A stretch of DNA of 64,000 nucleotides from Reticulitermes speratus (GCA_021186555.1 JAJKFL010000006.1:5676215-5740214), one strand, 5' to 3'; counted from the stretch's first letter, positions 1 through 11,590 are shown. Numbers and translations are program-made. The notes: generated by a model not told the origin, from the sequence alone.

Positions 1-114
1 CACAAACGTGGTGCTTCAGGTAATTTGTGTTTTGCTCCATACGATATGTTAACTTGGAGGTTTCGGTTTCCTTGAGGGAACTGTACATTGACCACAAATT
101 TGCTCAACATAAAT

Positions 115-565
115 CTACAGTGACCACAGTCTGCTTGACAGAAGTGTACATTGACCACAAGTTTCTTGACAGGATTGTACATTGACCACAATTTGCTTGA
201 GAGACCTGTATAGCGACCACAAGTTTCTTGACAGGATTGTACATTGACCACAATTTGCTTGAGAGACCTGTATAGCGACCACAAGTTTCTTGACAGGATT
301 GTACATTGACCACAATTTGCTTGAGAGACCTGTATAGCGACCACAAGTTTCTTGACAGGATTGTACATTGACCACAATTTGCTTGAGAGACCTGTATAGC
401 GACCACACGTTTCTTGACAGGATTGTACATTGACCACAATTTGCTTGAGAGACCTGTATAGCGACCACACGTTTCTTGACAGGATTGTACATTGACCACA
501 ATTTGCTTGAGAGACCTGTATAGCGACCACAAGTTTCTTGACAGGATTGTACATTGACCACAATT
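115..565. repeat. 62-bp minisatellite
   Basis: About six and a half copies of a 62-bp unit; successive GTACATTGACCACAA starts lie at 177, 239, 301, 363 and so on. Units are nearly identical, with an AAG/ACG substitution in the TTTCTTGACAGG half. Each unit is itself two related 31-bp halves (ATTGACCACAA and AGCGACCACAA), so the array grew from a duplicated 31-mer. Both strands stay open for more than 140 codons only because a 62-bp unit without stops cycles through all frames; I do not read it as protein-coding. Confidence 0.95.
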
Positions 566-570
566 TGCCT

Positions 571-1775
571 CGCGTCCATTTCTCCATTAGGCGTCTCTTG
601 TTTCTCAGTGGAGGAAGCTGCGGGTGACAAATTGTGCGGGAGGTGGGATTTATACATGTCGACGTTGGCGCCTCTGTCTACAGCGAAAAGACAGTCGCTG
701 CCAGGATTGTGCAGAAACTCTTTAGAGCAAAATTTAGTTTCTGCAGCGCTTTAGCAGCGTGTTCTGCAGTACAACGACATTTTTACGTGTGTGTGTAAAC
801 AGAGATAAACATTTAAACGAAAAACGTGTGAGAAATCTGATATCGTCTCCTTGTAATTGAGGAATTACATTGCTAGATCTGCCTCTGCTTCCTAATCAAG
901 TAAGAAGTACAAGTCTGCCTGTTTTTTTTCTTTTCTTTCTTTCTTTCTTTTTTTTTTTTTTTTTTCCTCCAATTAGAATGCGCTAGACTTCATCTCCGGA
1001 GGCAGCGTGGTGGGTTTTTTTACCTTCACTTGACGACTGAGAGGGAGGAAACTTCCTAAATTTAATGTTTTTCGGAGAAAATTGAAGCGATGGAAAGTGT
1101 CCAGTATAGGGAGTCCGCAGAATAATTGCGATTTTGTTATACAGGTTTTAAAAAAAAACTTTAAAATTTTATTTTTGTAACACAGAAATGCTGATGTGAA
1201 GTCATGTTTTTTTTCTTCTAATGGAGCAGTGGATGGTTATCTGGATTTATCACAACGTGATGATTTTATTGATTAGTTGCACGAATATCAGTTTCTCATG
1301 AAGGGATGTGCTACATGGAACTACGCCTGGGACACTGACACACATTAATTGAGAAATAAGAAAGAAATCAGGACTGAAAAATTTAAAGTTCTGCATCAAC
1401 GTGATATCTGATTTAAAATTTCTTTAGCTGTGTAAACTTATAAAGAGATTTTCACGAAAATACTATTTTAATTTTTGTATTGATTTTGGGGGACTGTTTA
1501 TTTCAATGTTGGCATGCTTGCGAAAAAAGAATACAGAATGTTCAGTTTCAGAGCATCAGATGTGAATAGTATGACCTTAAAGAGAGGATATTCACTGCGA
1601 AACCGTATCTTTGAAATCGACTGTAAAATATAAAAAAAAATCTGTGATTTCGTGAACATCCTGTGTATTTCGAGACTACCTTTTCAGTCGCCTAGTTGAG
1701 GTATACACAAAACTGTAATTTCACTAGTCATTTTGTAGGGCGTCGAAATTGGTCTCTCAGATTAAAGAATAACAC
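571..1775. other. no recognised gene; polypyrimidine tract inside
   Basis: Mostly unique-looking AT-rich sequence. A T- and C-rich tract with CTTT repeats lies near 918-967. The only longer frame, at 554-754, overlaps the minisatellite edge and resembles nothing I know. No splice-flanked exon or RNA gene could be supported. Confidence 0.5.
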
Positions 1776-2160
1776 AGGGTGTTCAAATACAGGGCGCTGA
1801 GGAGGGGGAGTATTGGGACCTAAGACGAAGTAACAGCAGACTGGAAAAAATTACGTAATGAGGAGCTTCATGATTTGTACTAATCACCAGACACAATTAC
1901 GATAAACAAATCAAGAGATATTACAGAAGTGGGGATGTAGCATGCATGTTACTTAGGAGACAAGTATAGAGAATTGGGGCTGGAACAACCTACAGGCGTA
2001 GATCGGAGGATAGTATTGAAGTGGATTTTAAACAAATTGTTTGTAGGGTTTAGATCGTTGATGTGTGTTTGAATAATATAATGAACCTTCATCTGGCATA
2101 AAATGGGGCAAATGTTTTGACTAGCTGAACTCATATAAATTACTCAAGGGGAATTCTGCT
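1776..2160 (+). mobile_element. decayed LINE reverse-transcriptase 3' tail
   Basis: The nucleotide text resembles the tails near 51.83-52.21 kb: a stretch ending AATTACGTAATGAGGAGCTTCATGA (bases 1851-1875) corresponds to the LRNEELHD residues typical of this tail, followed by a TAGCATGCATGTT stretch and TGGATTTTAAAC. It is frame-broken and lacks the polymerase core. Assignment rests on resemblance to the other copies in this window. Confidence 0.5.
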
Positions 2161-3017
2161 GTTTGCAGTTACTCCATATTGTTGATGAGCCTGAGAACAA
2201 TTACGTCACACAGACGTTTAATTTGGGGAACCGGATTAGAATACGAAAGAATGGTAACCATTCAAAAGCGACATTCATGACCTCAGTAAAAACCTTACAT
2301 TATAAAATTATGGATTATGTACAAAGTCTATATATGCAGAGGCATTTTACTGTATTTGCTTCACTTTTGTTCTGCATTACAAAATTGCAGCTTTCCTGTC
2401 GGCTGGAGCAAGTTATAAGGGTGACGTTCTTGATTAGCACAACAACTTAAGCCCTAGGGACTAGATTCAACCCTCACAAAGGGCTGTAACTCTTCACTGG
2501 ATCAACCCCATTCCTGAAGATTAATGGGTAAGACCCCCGAATTATATTGCCAATCATTTCAGCTGAAACAATCCGTCTTTGTTAGGACGTGTCAGCTTGT
2601 CGTATCGTGAGCAGGTTACGGGCTGACATCTGAGGAATCGTGGTTCGTTTCCCTGCAGAGGCAAAACCATTTTTTCATCTAAAAATATTCAGAATGGCTA
2701 TGTTTCACCCAGCTTTCTGTCCAGTGGGTGCCGGGAACTCTTTTCCCGTGGATAAACTGACCGGGGCTTGAAAATGACCACTGATATCCCTCAAGTGCCG
2801 ATGTTAAGAATTAGTGGAGCTATACCTCCATTCTCCCTTATGCCATAATGACATGGTCGATAGTTACGGGCAGGGATAGCTTTGACTTCTTTACCTTCAA
2901 AATGAATGCGTCACTTATACAGAAAAATAAAACTGTAACATATGTATTATGTACATAATACCGACATACATAGCATATGCTAGTTGTTTACATAACTGGT
3001 TCGTAATTTATGTTTGC
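2161..3017 (+). repeat. tRNA-headed SINE relic (family C-like) and unassigned flank
   Basis: From about 2600 the text runs through a diverged tRNA-like head (GAATCGTGGTTCGTTTCCC resembles a B box), then CCGGGAACTCTTTTCCCGTG, GGCTTGAAAATGACCACTG and TAGTGGAGCTATACCTCCA. This is the order seen in the cleaner family C SINEs at 60.8 and 25.9 kb. 2161-2600 holds nothing I recognise. Boundaries are uncertain because the copy is old. Confidence 0.5.
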
Positions 3018-3032
3018 CTTCGGGATTGCTTA

Positions 3033-3406
3033 GTTAGTTACTTCCTGTCGCTCCTTGCGGAGCATAGGGCCTCCTTTCAGAGGTTTCTTGGTCTGGAGGT
3101 GTGCATTCTGTAGTGAGTGACCAGTCCACTGACTGCACAATTTCTGCTCATCCTGATATGACTGCCAGAGCCATCTAGCAGCCAATCAGGAGACTTGGGT
3201 GAGAAATAGCCGCTGAATTTTGCTTACGAAACATCTCTATTCATGCCCGTAAGGTTCTTTTACATGCCGTAAATCTACGACATGGGACCGACGGCTTTAC
3301 TTCCCCTCCGAAGGAAGTTGTGCTACGGATCGACCTCGGCCGGGATTGAACCCGCGAACCTTGGGTCCAGTGGCGAGAACGCTAACCACTAGTCCACCGA
3401 GGTCGA
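3033..3406 (-). mobile_element. SINE family B, full length
   Basis: A tRNA-derived SINE read on the minus strand: the head near 3406 contains a GGTTCGCGGGTTCAATCCCG-type B box and the body contains the CATGTCGTAGATTTACGGC block and the AGGAGGCCC tail shared with the copies at 39.4 and 54.2 kb. It is flanked by a 15-bp direct repeat with one mismatch (CTTCGGGATTGCTTA at 3018-3032, CTTCAGGATTGCTTA at 3407-3421), the mark of LINE-mediated retrotransposition. Confidence 0.88.
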
Positions 3407-3421
3407 CTTCAGGATTGCTTA

Positions 3422-3897
3422 TTAGAATTAAAAAATAAAACTAACTTATTTATTACTTGCATAATACGTAGATTACATAGCTTATGCTTAGTCATTGGCA
3501 ACTTACGATCGCGCACGGATAAATAGCAAGCCGGATAATCCGCGCATGGATAATCTAGAATACACTGTAGGTAATTTACAGTGACTAGAGAGTGACGTCA
3601 TCATCACAGTTACCAAAAATAAATGTGGACGTCAATAAATAGAAATATATACGCTGAAATTATTTATCGTGTGTATTATAGTGCTGTTATTTGTGTCAGT
3701 ATCATTATTCTCGGCGCAGTGGTTATCACACTCGTAATTGAGAAGGTCCTTAGTCGGTACAGAACCTAGAAATTTTTGACGTGTTCACAGCAACGCGCCA
3801 CTGGATCCAAACTTGAGTCACTTTAACCCACTCCACAGCGCAACACACTGGTTCGCTTATATACATTTTAGTATCAGAAATATCTTAAACGTTTCGA
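3422..3897. other. no recognised feature
   Basis: AT-rich sequence between a SINE and a LINE tail. Near 3515-3560 repeated GCGCACGGATAAATAG and GCGCATGGATAATC words suggest an eroded TIR element, but I could not find both ends. Confidence 0.35.
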
Positions 3898-4251
3898 AAT
3901 GTGATTCTGGGGAAGGATGGAGAAGATCAGTTGGACCGATCGTGTGAGAAATTAAGAAGTATTACACAGAGTGAAGGAGGAGAGGAATATCGTACATATA
4001 ATAAAAAGAAGAAAGGCTAACTGGATTGGTCACATCTTGCGTAGAAACTGCCTTCTGAAACAGGTGATTGAAGGAAAGTTAGAGGGAAGGATAGAAATGA
4101 CGGGAAGACGAGGAAGAAGGCGTACGCATCTACTGGATGACCTTAAGGAAAAGAGAAGATACTGGAAATTGAAAGAGGAAGCACTAGATCGCACCCTGTG
4201 GAGAACTCGCTTTGGAAGAGGCTACGGACCTGAAGTAAGACAGACTACGGA

Positions 4252-4252
<1 letters not shown>
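3898..4252 (+). pseudogene. LINE reverse-transcriptase C-terminal tail (pseudogene)
   Basis: The frame starting near 3908 reads WGRMEKISWTDRVRN, a stop at 3953-3955, then EVLHRVKEERN. The ORF from 3971 contains RRKANWIGHILRRN, GRRGRRRTHLLDDLKE, and YWKLKEEALDRTLWRTRFGRG near its end. This is the well-known non-LTR retrotransposon tail downstream of the polymerase domain. Polymerase, endonuclease and ORF1 are absent, so the copy is 5'-truncated and dead. A (TA)n tract follows directly, as at LINE 3' ends; the copy at 31.46 kb instead ends in (TATG)n. Confidence 0.9.
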
Positions 4253-4301
<49 letters not shown>

Positions 4302-4302
4302 C
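4253..4302. repeat. (TA)n microsatellite at LINE 3' end
   Basis: An uninterrupted TA run of nearly 50 bases directly after the LINE tail. Microsatellites often grow from the 3' tail of non-LTR elements. Confidence 0.95.
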
Positions 4303-4689
4303 TACTGACTGCGTTGTTTTTTAGACCTGAAATAAAAAAAGCACAGCTATGTATGTCTGTGACGCATAAAAGCTGGTTTGCTTACAATTGTTTAGTTTTT
4401 GGGCCTAAATCTTCATTCATTAGCAGATCTACCTGTTTCCCGATCAACCTCCAACCTTTCTCCACAAGTATGGAACTTTCTAGCGGCAACTGGCCCATTT
4501 CTCCACTTACAGTCCCTACTCATTGACAGGTTATGCACCTGCTTACCAACTGGACCACCTGTCTCTGCACACTGCACTGTGCATTTGCAGAAGTGGTAGT
4601 TGGACAGTTCAGGTTTCGTAGTGTCAAGTGGTTGCCGTAAGTTGACCTTCTGTATAAGTTGGGCGGCTTTGAAAGGAACCGTTGGTGGC

Positions 4690-6490
4690 CAACAGCTTGT
4701 GACGTGTGTCCGGTGAAGTGTCGTGTACTGTGGCTTGTGACGTTGTGTGTCCGGTGAAGTGTCGTGTACTGTGGCTTGGGATATTGTGTGTCCGATGAAG
4801 TGTCGTGTACTGTAGGTTGGGATGTTGTGTTTCCGGTGAAGTGTAGTGTACTGTGGCTTGGGATGTTGTGTGTCCGGTGAAGTGTCGTGTACTGTGGCTT
4901 GTGACGTGTGTCCGGTGAAGTGTCGTGTACTGTGGCTTGTGACGTTGTGTGTCCGGTGAAGTGTCGTGTACTGTGGCTTGGGATGTTGTGTGTCCGGTGA
5001 AGTGTCGTGTACTGTAGCTTGGGATGTTGTGTTTCCGGTGAAGTGTCGTGTACTGTATGTTGGGTTGTTGTGTGTCCGGTGAAGTGTCGTGTACTGTGGC
5101 TTGTGACGTTGTGTGTCCGGTGAAGTGTCGTGTACTGTATGTTGGGTTGTTGTGTGTCCGGTGAAGTGTCGTGTACTGTGGCTTGTGACGTTGTGTGTCC
5201 GGTGAAGTGTCGTGTACTGTGGCTTGGGATGTTGTGTGTCCGGTGAAGTGTCGTGTACTGTGGCTTGTGACGTTGTGTGTCCGGTGAAGTGTCGTGTACT
5301 GTGGCTTGGGATGTTGTGTGTCCGGTGAAGTGTCGTGTACTGTGGCTTGGGATGTTGTGTGTCCGGTGAAGTGTCGTGTACTGTAGCTTGGGATGTTGTG
5401 TGTCCGGTGAAGTGTCGTGTACTGTGGCTTGTGACGTTGTGTGTCCGGTGAAGTGTCGTGTACTGTGGCTTGGGATGTTGTGTGTCCGGTGAAGTGTCGT
5501 GTACTGTGGCTTGGGATGTTGTGTGTCCGGTGAAGTGTCGTGTACTGTGGCTTGGGATGTTGTGTGCCCGGGTGAAGTGTCGTGTACTGTAGCTTGGGAT
5601 GTTGTGTTTCCGGTGAAGTGTCGTGTACTGTATGTTGGGTTGTTGTGTGTCCGGTGAAGTGTCGTGTACTGTGGCTTGGGATGTTGTGTGTCCGGTGAAG
5701 TGTCGTGTACTGTGGCTTGTGACGTTGTGTGTCCGGTGAAGTGTCGTGTACTGTAGCTTGGGATGTTGTGTGTCCGGTGAAGTGTCGTGTACTGTGGCTT
5801 GGGATGTTGTGTGTCCGGTGAAGTGTCGTGTACTGTAGCTTGGGATGTTGTGTTTCCGGTGAAGTGTCGTGTACTGTATGTTGGGTTGTTGTGTGTCCGG
5901 TGAAGTGTCGTGTACTGTGGCTTGTGACGTTGTGTGTCCGGTGAAGTGTTGTGTACTGTATGTTGGGTTGTTGTGTGTCCGGTGAAGTGTCGTGTACTGT
6001 GGCTTGTGACGTTGTGTGTCCGGTGAAGTGTCGTGTACTGTAGCTTGGGATGTTGTGTGTCCGGTGAAGTGTCGTGTACTGTAGCTTGGGATGTTGTGTT
6101 TCCGGTGAAGTGTCGTGTACTGTGGCTTGTGACGTTGTGTGTCCGGTGAAGTGTCGTGTACTGTGGCTTGGGATGTTGTGTGTCCGGTGAAGTGTCGTGT
6201 ACTGTAGCTTGGGATGTTGTGTGTCCGGTGAAGTGTCGTGTACTGTAGCTTGGGATGTTGTGTGTCCGGTGAAGTGTCGTGTACTGTAGCTTGGGATGTT
6301 GTGTGTCCGGTGAAGTGTCGTGTACTGTAGCTTGGGATGTTGTGTTTCCGGTGAAATGTCGTGTACTGTAGCTTGGGATGTTGTGTGTCCGGTGAAGTGT
6401 CGTGTACTGTGGCTTGTGACGTTGTGTGTCCGGTGAAGTGTCGTGTACTGTGGCTTGGGATGTTGTGTGTCCGGTGAAGTGTAGTGTACT
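4690..6490. repeat. 41-bp minisatellite, about 44 copies
   Basis: The unit is GTGTGTCCGGTGAAGTGTCG followed by TGTACTGTGGCTTGGGATGTT. Four main variants occur in the last third: GGCTTGTGACG, GGCTTGGGATG, AGCTTGGGATG and ATGTTGGGTTG, plus GTTTCC against GTGTCC in the first third. Variant order recurs in blocks (for example AGCTTGGGATG, TTTCC, ATGTTGGGTTG near 5020-5080, 5590-5650 and 5840-5890), which points to amplification of multi-unit blocks. The short frame at the right edge (6426-6641) is repeat translation running into flank. Confidence 0.97.
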
Positions 6491-6973
6491 GTATTTCTGT
6501 ATGATGAGATATTGCTTATATGGGAGAGAACAGGATCACTTTATTCTGATCCCTCAGTCTGTGTCCCACGGGAGGCATTTCGTATCATTGTGCAGTAACT
6601 GGATGGTACTGCCGGAGAAGCATAAAGTTTTGGTGCCTTAACAACAAAGTGGTGCTGCTCCCTACAGACCGGAAGCTTGAATGACAGAGAAATTGTGCCC
6701 TGGTGGGGCAGCGGACAATGTGACTAGGTTATTTTTAACAGACTCACTTGGGAAAAACTGCTCTGAAAATGGAATTTACTGCGTGAAATTTTTCTTACCT
6801 CGTTTTTTTGTCTGCACAACTATACTTCTCGTTAAAACGAGGAAAGATAAATTGGATGAAATGTAGGAAGGTAAGTAGGATAAATAGACGGGAATTTAGT
6901 TTCTCACAGCGGTCTTGCTGAAGATTCAGGTCTTCAGGGATGTTACACCCTGCCTTCTATTAAGGCTTTAGTG
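6491..6973. other. no recognised feature
   Basis: Sequence between the 41-bp array and a hAT-like MITE. Two short open frames (60-70 codons) show no family resemblance. Confidence 0.4.
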
Positions 6974-7288
6974 CGGGGGTTCTTAACATTTTTTGTGCCA
7001 TAGACCCCTTTGACAGTCTGGTGCAACCTACGGACCCCTTCTCAGAAAAATGCAATTAAATGCGTAAAATGGAGACAGTAAAATTTATTGAAGTTAACAA
7101 AATTTTTGGAGTTTTGAGGTCATAAATTACTTTGTTGCCTACCTTTATTATTGACTGAAAAGTTAAATTTCAATTAGGGGTTAGTGAAAATGGAGTTGTA
7201 ATTTTTTCCCCATCCATGTACACGGACCTCCTGAAATCTAACCACGGAGCCCCAAGGGTCTGTGGACCCCAGGTTAAGAGCGTCGCTG
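6974..7288. mobile_element. hAT-like non-autonomous element
   Basis: The left end reads GGGGGTTCTTAACATTTTTTG and then TAGACCCCTTTGACAGTCTGG; the right end, reverse complemented, reads CTCTTAACCTGGGGTCCAC. The terminal GGTTCTTAACC with nearby ACCCC words is characteristic of hAT-type MITEs. No transposase coding remains. I could not find a convincing 8-bp duplication, so the ends are approximate. Confidence 0.6.
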
Positions 7289-7384
7289 TAGGGTCCCAGA
7301 TGGAAGTTCTACGATCAGTTGGACGTCCGTAACTGTTTATTAGTCGACACGTCGTAATTATTCCACTTAGACGATCTAGAAGTA

Positions 7385-7590
7385 GATGGAGGGTGAAGGT
7401 AAAGTTGCCCCTGTCCACGCCATGAAGGCGTATAAGTGGAGTAGGGATATAGCTCCACTCATCCTTAACCTGGGCGATAGATGGAAGTGAGTGGTTTACT
7501 TCACGCCCCCGCCGCTTTACCTCCGGGAAAGAAACCAGGTACCAATTGAATAGGGGGCTGGGTGGGCCCCTCTGGACATTTTGGCCTAGA
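7385..7590 (-). mobile_element. SINE family C relic
   Basis: Reverse complement contains the body of the SINE: CCATTCAATTGGTACC-type block, TTTCCCGGAGGTAAAGCGG, TAGCTCCACT and CGCCTTCATGGCGTGGACAG. It lacks a recognisable tRNA head and duplications. Similar relics lie at 8.92 and 57.42 kb. Confidence 0.65.
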
Positions 7591-7600
7591 TGAACGGACA

Positions 7601-8916
7601 ATATTGAAATAAATTTTAAAGAAACAGCGCTGGGGGTGTGAAAGGATATATCTGGCTTGTGGTCTTTTGTGTAGAAGGTAATGAATCTTCAGGTTACGTA
7701 AAAGACAAAAAAATTATAGTTGTCCATGTGCTTCATTAAGCACCACTCCATGCAGTTATAACTCCACGCATTCTTAATCTCGGCACTAAATGGAGGTAAC
7801 TATTAATCTTCACGCTCCGGCCACTAGGCTTACTAGCTTTCTGGACTGTGTAAATCTTTTGGTGGTGTGGAGTCGAACAGAACTACGTGGACAGTGGATG
7901 CTTCCGTCATCAGGTGAAAGGGATGGCAGGGACCTACTGAGCTCAGTCCGACAGCACGAAGTATTCACTGTCAGAGATCAATCAACCAGTTAACCATAAA
8001 ATTTAATTATAGCAGGATTACGTACACAAAGTCCCCGTCATTTTGCATGACGACCTTCAGCGCGAGTCTCACAAACCTTACGGCCCTCCTACCTCAGTCA
8101 CATGATTGCAGCTGTTACGTAAGCAGACGAATACTGGCACCTCCATCGTTCTGACTGCAGAAACACACCGATCTACGCGCACACGACTTCGCGCACTCTC
8201 CCGACTTTTGACATCAGCCTAGGCTCGCCAACGTTACCTGCGCCTGAGGCTGGAGACTTTGTGGAATTACTCCTGTTATACCCATACGTGTATTTGTGCA
8301 CCTAGTATGAGGATTTGTCAAAGGGAGATGATAAGAAAGTTTATGACTACTATTAGGATATTCCTGCAGTTCTTTAGTTTTGGTGATGCTGGTCATGACT
8401 GGAGAAGAGTGCCTTTGTTGAGAGGGTTAATGTTTTAAGGAAAATTTGGGGGGGGGGGAGTTCCTCGCTTAACCTCCCCCAATACTGGATGTTTACATCC
8501 GTTCCGGAAGTAAGCATTTCTGTTTTGGACGCAGTTGATGAGAAGAGAAGGAGGCACAGCAGGAAAAGAGGAAGATAGAAGAGGCTAAACAAAAGGTTAC
8601 ATAAAAAGATACGAGGAAAAAGGGACAAAGACTGCATGATGGTAGAAATAACAGATTTCGTTTGAACAGCTCGTGAAAGATAGGCTGAAACAGGGAAGGA
8701 CTAAATGGAGAAACAAGATGTAACGAGAGGAAGAAGATAATGAATTAGGGAGGATTAAATGAGAAAAGAGATGTTTTGAAGTATGGAGAAAAGGCAATGG
8801 AACTGAAGAAGTGGTTTCATTTCATCTGTAAGTTTTATTTGAGCGTTCTTCTTTCAGTCGTTAGCTCTTGAGAGCAGTTGGTGTGTAACTGTTACGTATT
8901 GTGATAGTAAATGTTT
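7601..8916. other. no recognised gene; possible small repeat relics
   Basis: Near 7740-7830 a stretch resembling the family C body (CTCCATGCAGTTATAACTCC, GCACTAAATGGAGG, CGCTCCGGCCAC) is present. A G run lies at 8449-8458. 8530-8820 is purine-rich on the plus strand (AAGAGGAAGA words), which creates open minus-strand frames of low complexity. No conserved protein recognised. Confidence 0.4.
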
Positions 8917-9093
8917 CCCTCTTTCCACGCCATGATTTCATTGAGGATGAATGGAGGTATAGCTCTACTCATTCTTCACTACGGCACTGGATGAAGGCGA
9001 GTGTTCGCCTCACGCCCCGGCCGCTTTACCCCCAGGACAGAAGCAGGGGTACCCATTGAATAGGAGACTGGATGGGCCCCAAAAAAACGGTGT
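8917..9093 (-). mobile_element. SINE family C relic
   Basis: Minus-strand body fragment with GGGTACCCCTGCTTCTGTCC, GGGGTAAAGCGGCC, GTGAGGCGAACACTCGCC and TAGAGCTATACCTCC in the usual order. The tRNA head and ends are not preserved. Confidence 0.65.
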
Positions 9094-9208
9094 GGACTTT
9101 GTGGAAAATAGTATTTAAAGCAACAGCTCTGAAAGCCTCACATGGGATATTTCTGAAACTGTTGAAGGTTAAATTGCAATTTATTCTTTGCTGTAGTAGG
9201 CCTATGTC

Positions 9209-9466
9209 CATGTCGTAGATTTACGGCATGTAAAATAAACTTACGAGCATGAATAGAAATGTTTCGTAAGCAAAATTGTGGTCATTTCTCACCCAAGTCT
9301 CCTGACTGCCTGCCAGATGGCTCTGGCGGTCACATCAGGATCGATAGAACAGCAGCGCGGCCAGTTGACCAGTCACCAACTGCCACGAATGCGCACGACC
9401 CAGTAACCTCGGAAAGAGGAGGCCTGAGCCCATATAGGGCTGTTGAGCCATGGTTATTATTATTAT
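9209..9466 (+). mobile_element. SINE family B, 5'-truncated
   Basis: Begins within the SINE body (ATGTCGTAGATTTACGGCATG) and runs through CAAGTCTCCTGACTG to the tail GGCTGTTGAGCCATGG plus (TTA)n. A perfect 15-bp direct repeat TAGTAGGCCTATGTC flanks it (9194-9208 and 9467-9481). The missing tRNA head with an intact duplication shows 5' truncation at insertion, not later deletion. Confidence 0.88.
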
Positions 9467-9481
9467 TAGTAGGCCTATGTC

Positions 9482-10499
9482 ATTAAAATGTATTGTATAA
9501 ATATATTATGGAAAGCTTAAATCGATTAACATTCGATACAACCACAGGTTTATTCTAAATATAACATTTATTTTATTTCAATTGTCTTTTTTATACTCTG
9601 AGGTTTCTTTTAAAATTATTATATAATATATATAATATTATTATATATAATATTATATAATATTATTACAGTAGCTATTATAGTGTGTTTATTTTTAATG
9701 TGTCTTAAAGCGATTTTGATTCAACTGTAGTTTGTTTTAGTCCTGGTTCCGTGTTCATCTTCTGTTTAACGATTAACTTGTACGAGGTGTGTGGAAACTC
9801 GTAGTAGTTAATTATTATATCGGATATTCTGATTCCACTTTTTTATTCTATAAAATAATTCAGACATCTCGTTCAATATGTTGTGCTTATTTGGGAATAA
9901 TATCTCCCTTGTTGAATGAGCATTTTTACGTGTATTCTTCAGTGTTTTTGTACCCCTCGTGTGTTCTTACTGCAGTTGCACAATCACCAAAATAAATTAA
10001 ACTAGCTCAGATAACAGTGAAATATATTGTCATGTTGATAAGTTTTCGTGTTCTTTAACAGAAGGAATTCTTGTTTCTTACCAAAATACTAAGATCAGGA
10101 ATTTATCGTGTCATTACTTTTTGGACAGTCTGTGTGTGTGTAGCACTTTTTCTCTTGTGATCCCTGTAATAGCCACGCGGTTGTCCAAACCATTATTCAT
10201 CTTGGCATCAAGGCAGTCCTAGCTGTCATGTCCGCTTCTTACTAAACACAGCCTGTCTTGGCCTCCTTTGCATTTATACTTGCTAATTCCATATATCGTC
10301 TAATAATACTGAGCTCTGCGTCATCTTCGTATTTGTTGTTGAGAATTTAAATCAGTTGCGTGCAGGTGAATGCACTAAGCCACAGGCAACAGTTTCTGAT
10401 TTGTTGTCCTGTCTGCTGTGTGCTGCGAACAGTCAGACAGATACTCTTGTTCTGACAAACGTCTGAACATAGTCCTTTTAAGTTTTATAATCTTGAATG
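9482..10499. other. no recognised gene; AT-palindromic tract
   Basis: 9617-9672 is almost pure A/T with repeated ATATAATATTATTATATA palindromes. The rest is unique-looking AT-rich sequence; the 68-codon frame at 9789-9995 has no recognisable features. Confidence 0.4.
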
Positions 10500-10770
10500 G
10501 TGAATAGTTAATGGGCTGGACTTCGATCCCCGTCAGGGGCAATACTCTTCTTTTTTTCTCAAAGCACCCAGACTGGCTCGGAGACCTGCAAGGGCTTTTC
10601 TGTTTTCCAGATCATCCAGATCGGGTTTGCAGTCCACCGATCTTTGTATCTAATGGTTAACCCCGGGCTATTGATGATTTTGAGAAGATGACGACTCATC
10701 TTTATCTAGTTGCGAGGGTAAGAAATAGTGGAGCTATACCACCACTCCCCTCAGCTCTAATCGTTTAAGG
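10500..10770 (+). mobile_element. SINE family C-like relic
   Basis: Starts near GGGCTGGACTTCGATCCCCG (tRNA-like B box) and continues with AAAGCACCCAGACTGGC, TCTAATGGTTAACCCCGGGC and GTGGAGCTATACCACCACTC. Family order is kept but sequence is eroded and no duplication is visible. Confidence 0.55.
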
Positions 10771-11035
10771 CTTGATGCTTAAATATGTACAAGGAGAAAT
10801 TTACCTATTATTTATAATTAAATAAATAACAATTAGTCAACGTCCTGAAGTTCTAAGACATCAAGCAAATTCTGTGAAATTTCAAATTTCATATTTTCAA
10901 AGTCACCAGAATTTCTGCAGTTATTGAGCAGTTTTTTTTAACAATCTTATAACAATAGTCTTTCAAAATAATAAACAGGCGCGCAGTCCACATGCTCCAC
11001 CTGTTTACATCACGCTTTAGCTAAGAGCTATGTAG

Positions 11036-11268
11036 GCCATGCCAATGCCATGGGATTTGTGGTGGACAAAGTGACACTGGGACAGGTTTTTCCCCGAGTA
11101 CTTCGGTTTTCCCCTGTAAATTTCATTCCACCGGTGCTCCATTACTCGGAAAAATGAAAATAAACTGATCGTCTTTCTCTTCATCTTCATCACAGGGTTG
11201 CACAATAAGCCTTAAGGCTGCGGTGCGTCCGTAGCTTCTGCTGCGGGGCCCTTCACCACAAAAAAAAA
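11036..11268 (+). mobile_element. SINE family D, 5'-truncated
   Basis: Contains GGGATTTGTGGTGGACAAAG, CACTGGGACAGG, TTCGGTTTTCCCCTGT and CCGTAGCTTCTGCTGCGGGG and ends in an A run. Flanked by the 13-bp direct repeat AAGAGCTATGTAG (11023-11035 and 11269-11281). The tRNA-like head present in the copy at 29.3 kb is missing here. Confidence 0.88.
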
Positions 11269-11344
11269 AAGAGCTATGTAGAAAGTGAACCAGTGACATG
11301 TAAGTAGAGAATTCTGTCAAAACACATTGGGCCTGCATTATATC

Positions 11345-11590
11345 ATTAGTGGCTAGGCTACAGACAGGACGGTCCGGGGTTTGAATCCTGGTAGGAGCAA
11401 AAGATTTTTCTCTTCTCTAAATCTTTCAGAGTGACCCTGGGCCCCAACCAGGCTCCTACTTTTTGGGCACTGGATTTCTTTTTCTGGAATAAATCGGCCG
11501 GGGCGTGAAGTTGTCCAATGATGTCTGTCTAGGTAAAGCTATCCCATTACAGGCCTGGAGAGGCCCTTAGGGCTCCAGGAGATTGAGACT
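11345..11590 (+). mobile_element. SINE family C relic joined to a family E fragment
   Basis: 11345-11535 holds a diverged family C head and body (GGCTACAGACAGGACGGTCC, TTTGAATCCTGG, GGCCGGGGCGTGAAGTTG). 11537-11590 is a minus-strand piece of family E (TCCCATTACAGGCCTGG, GGGCTCCAGGAG). The abrupt switch suggests a chimaera or one insertion beside another. Confidence 0.5.

Noticed and set aside
104-657. Open frames of 142 and 180 codons on the minus strand
   Set aside because: They translate a stop-free 62-bp minisatellite in successive frames; no start context, no domain, same peptide string in every frame.
3971-4324. Host gene encoding a basic 117-aa protein
   Set aside because: Residues match LINE polyprotein tails, an upstream in-frame stop is present, and the C-terminus is (TA)n translated as IYIY.
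4690-6490. CRISPR array
   Set aside because: Units abut without spacers; this is a minisatellite in a eukaryotic genome.
8374-8797. Minus-strand L/S/F-rich frames that look like membrane proteins
   Set aside because: The plus strand is purine-rich (GAAGAGG words), so hydrophobic minus-strand translation is expected by composition.
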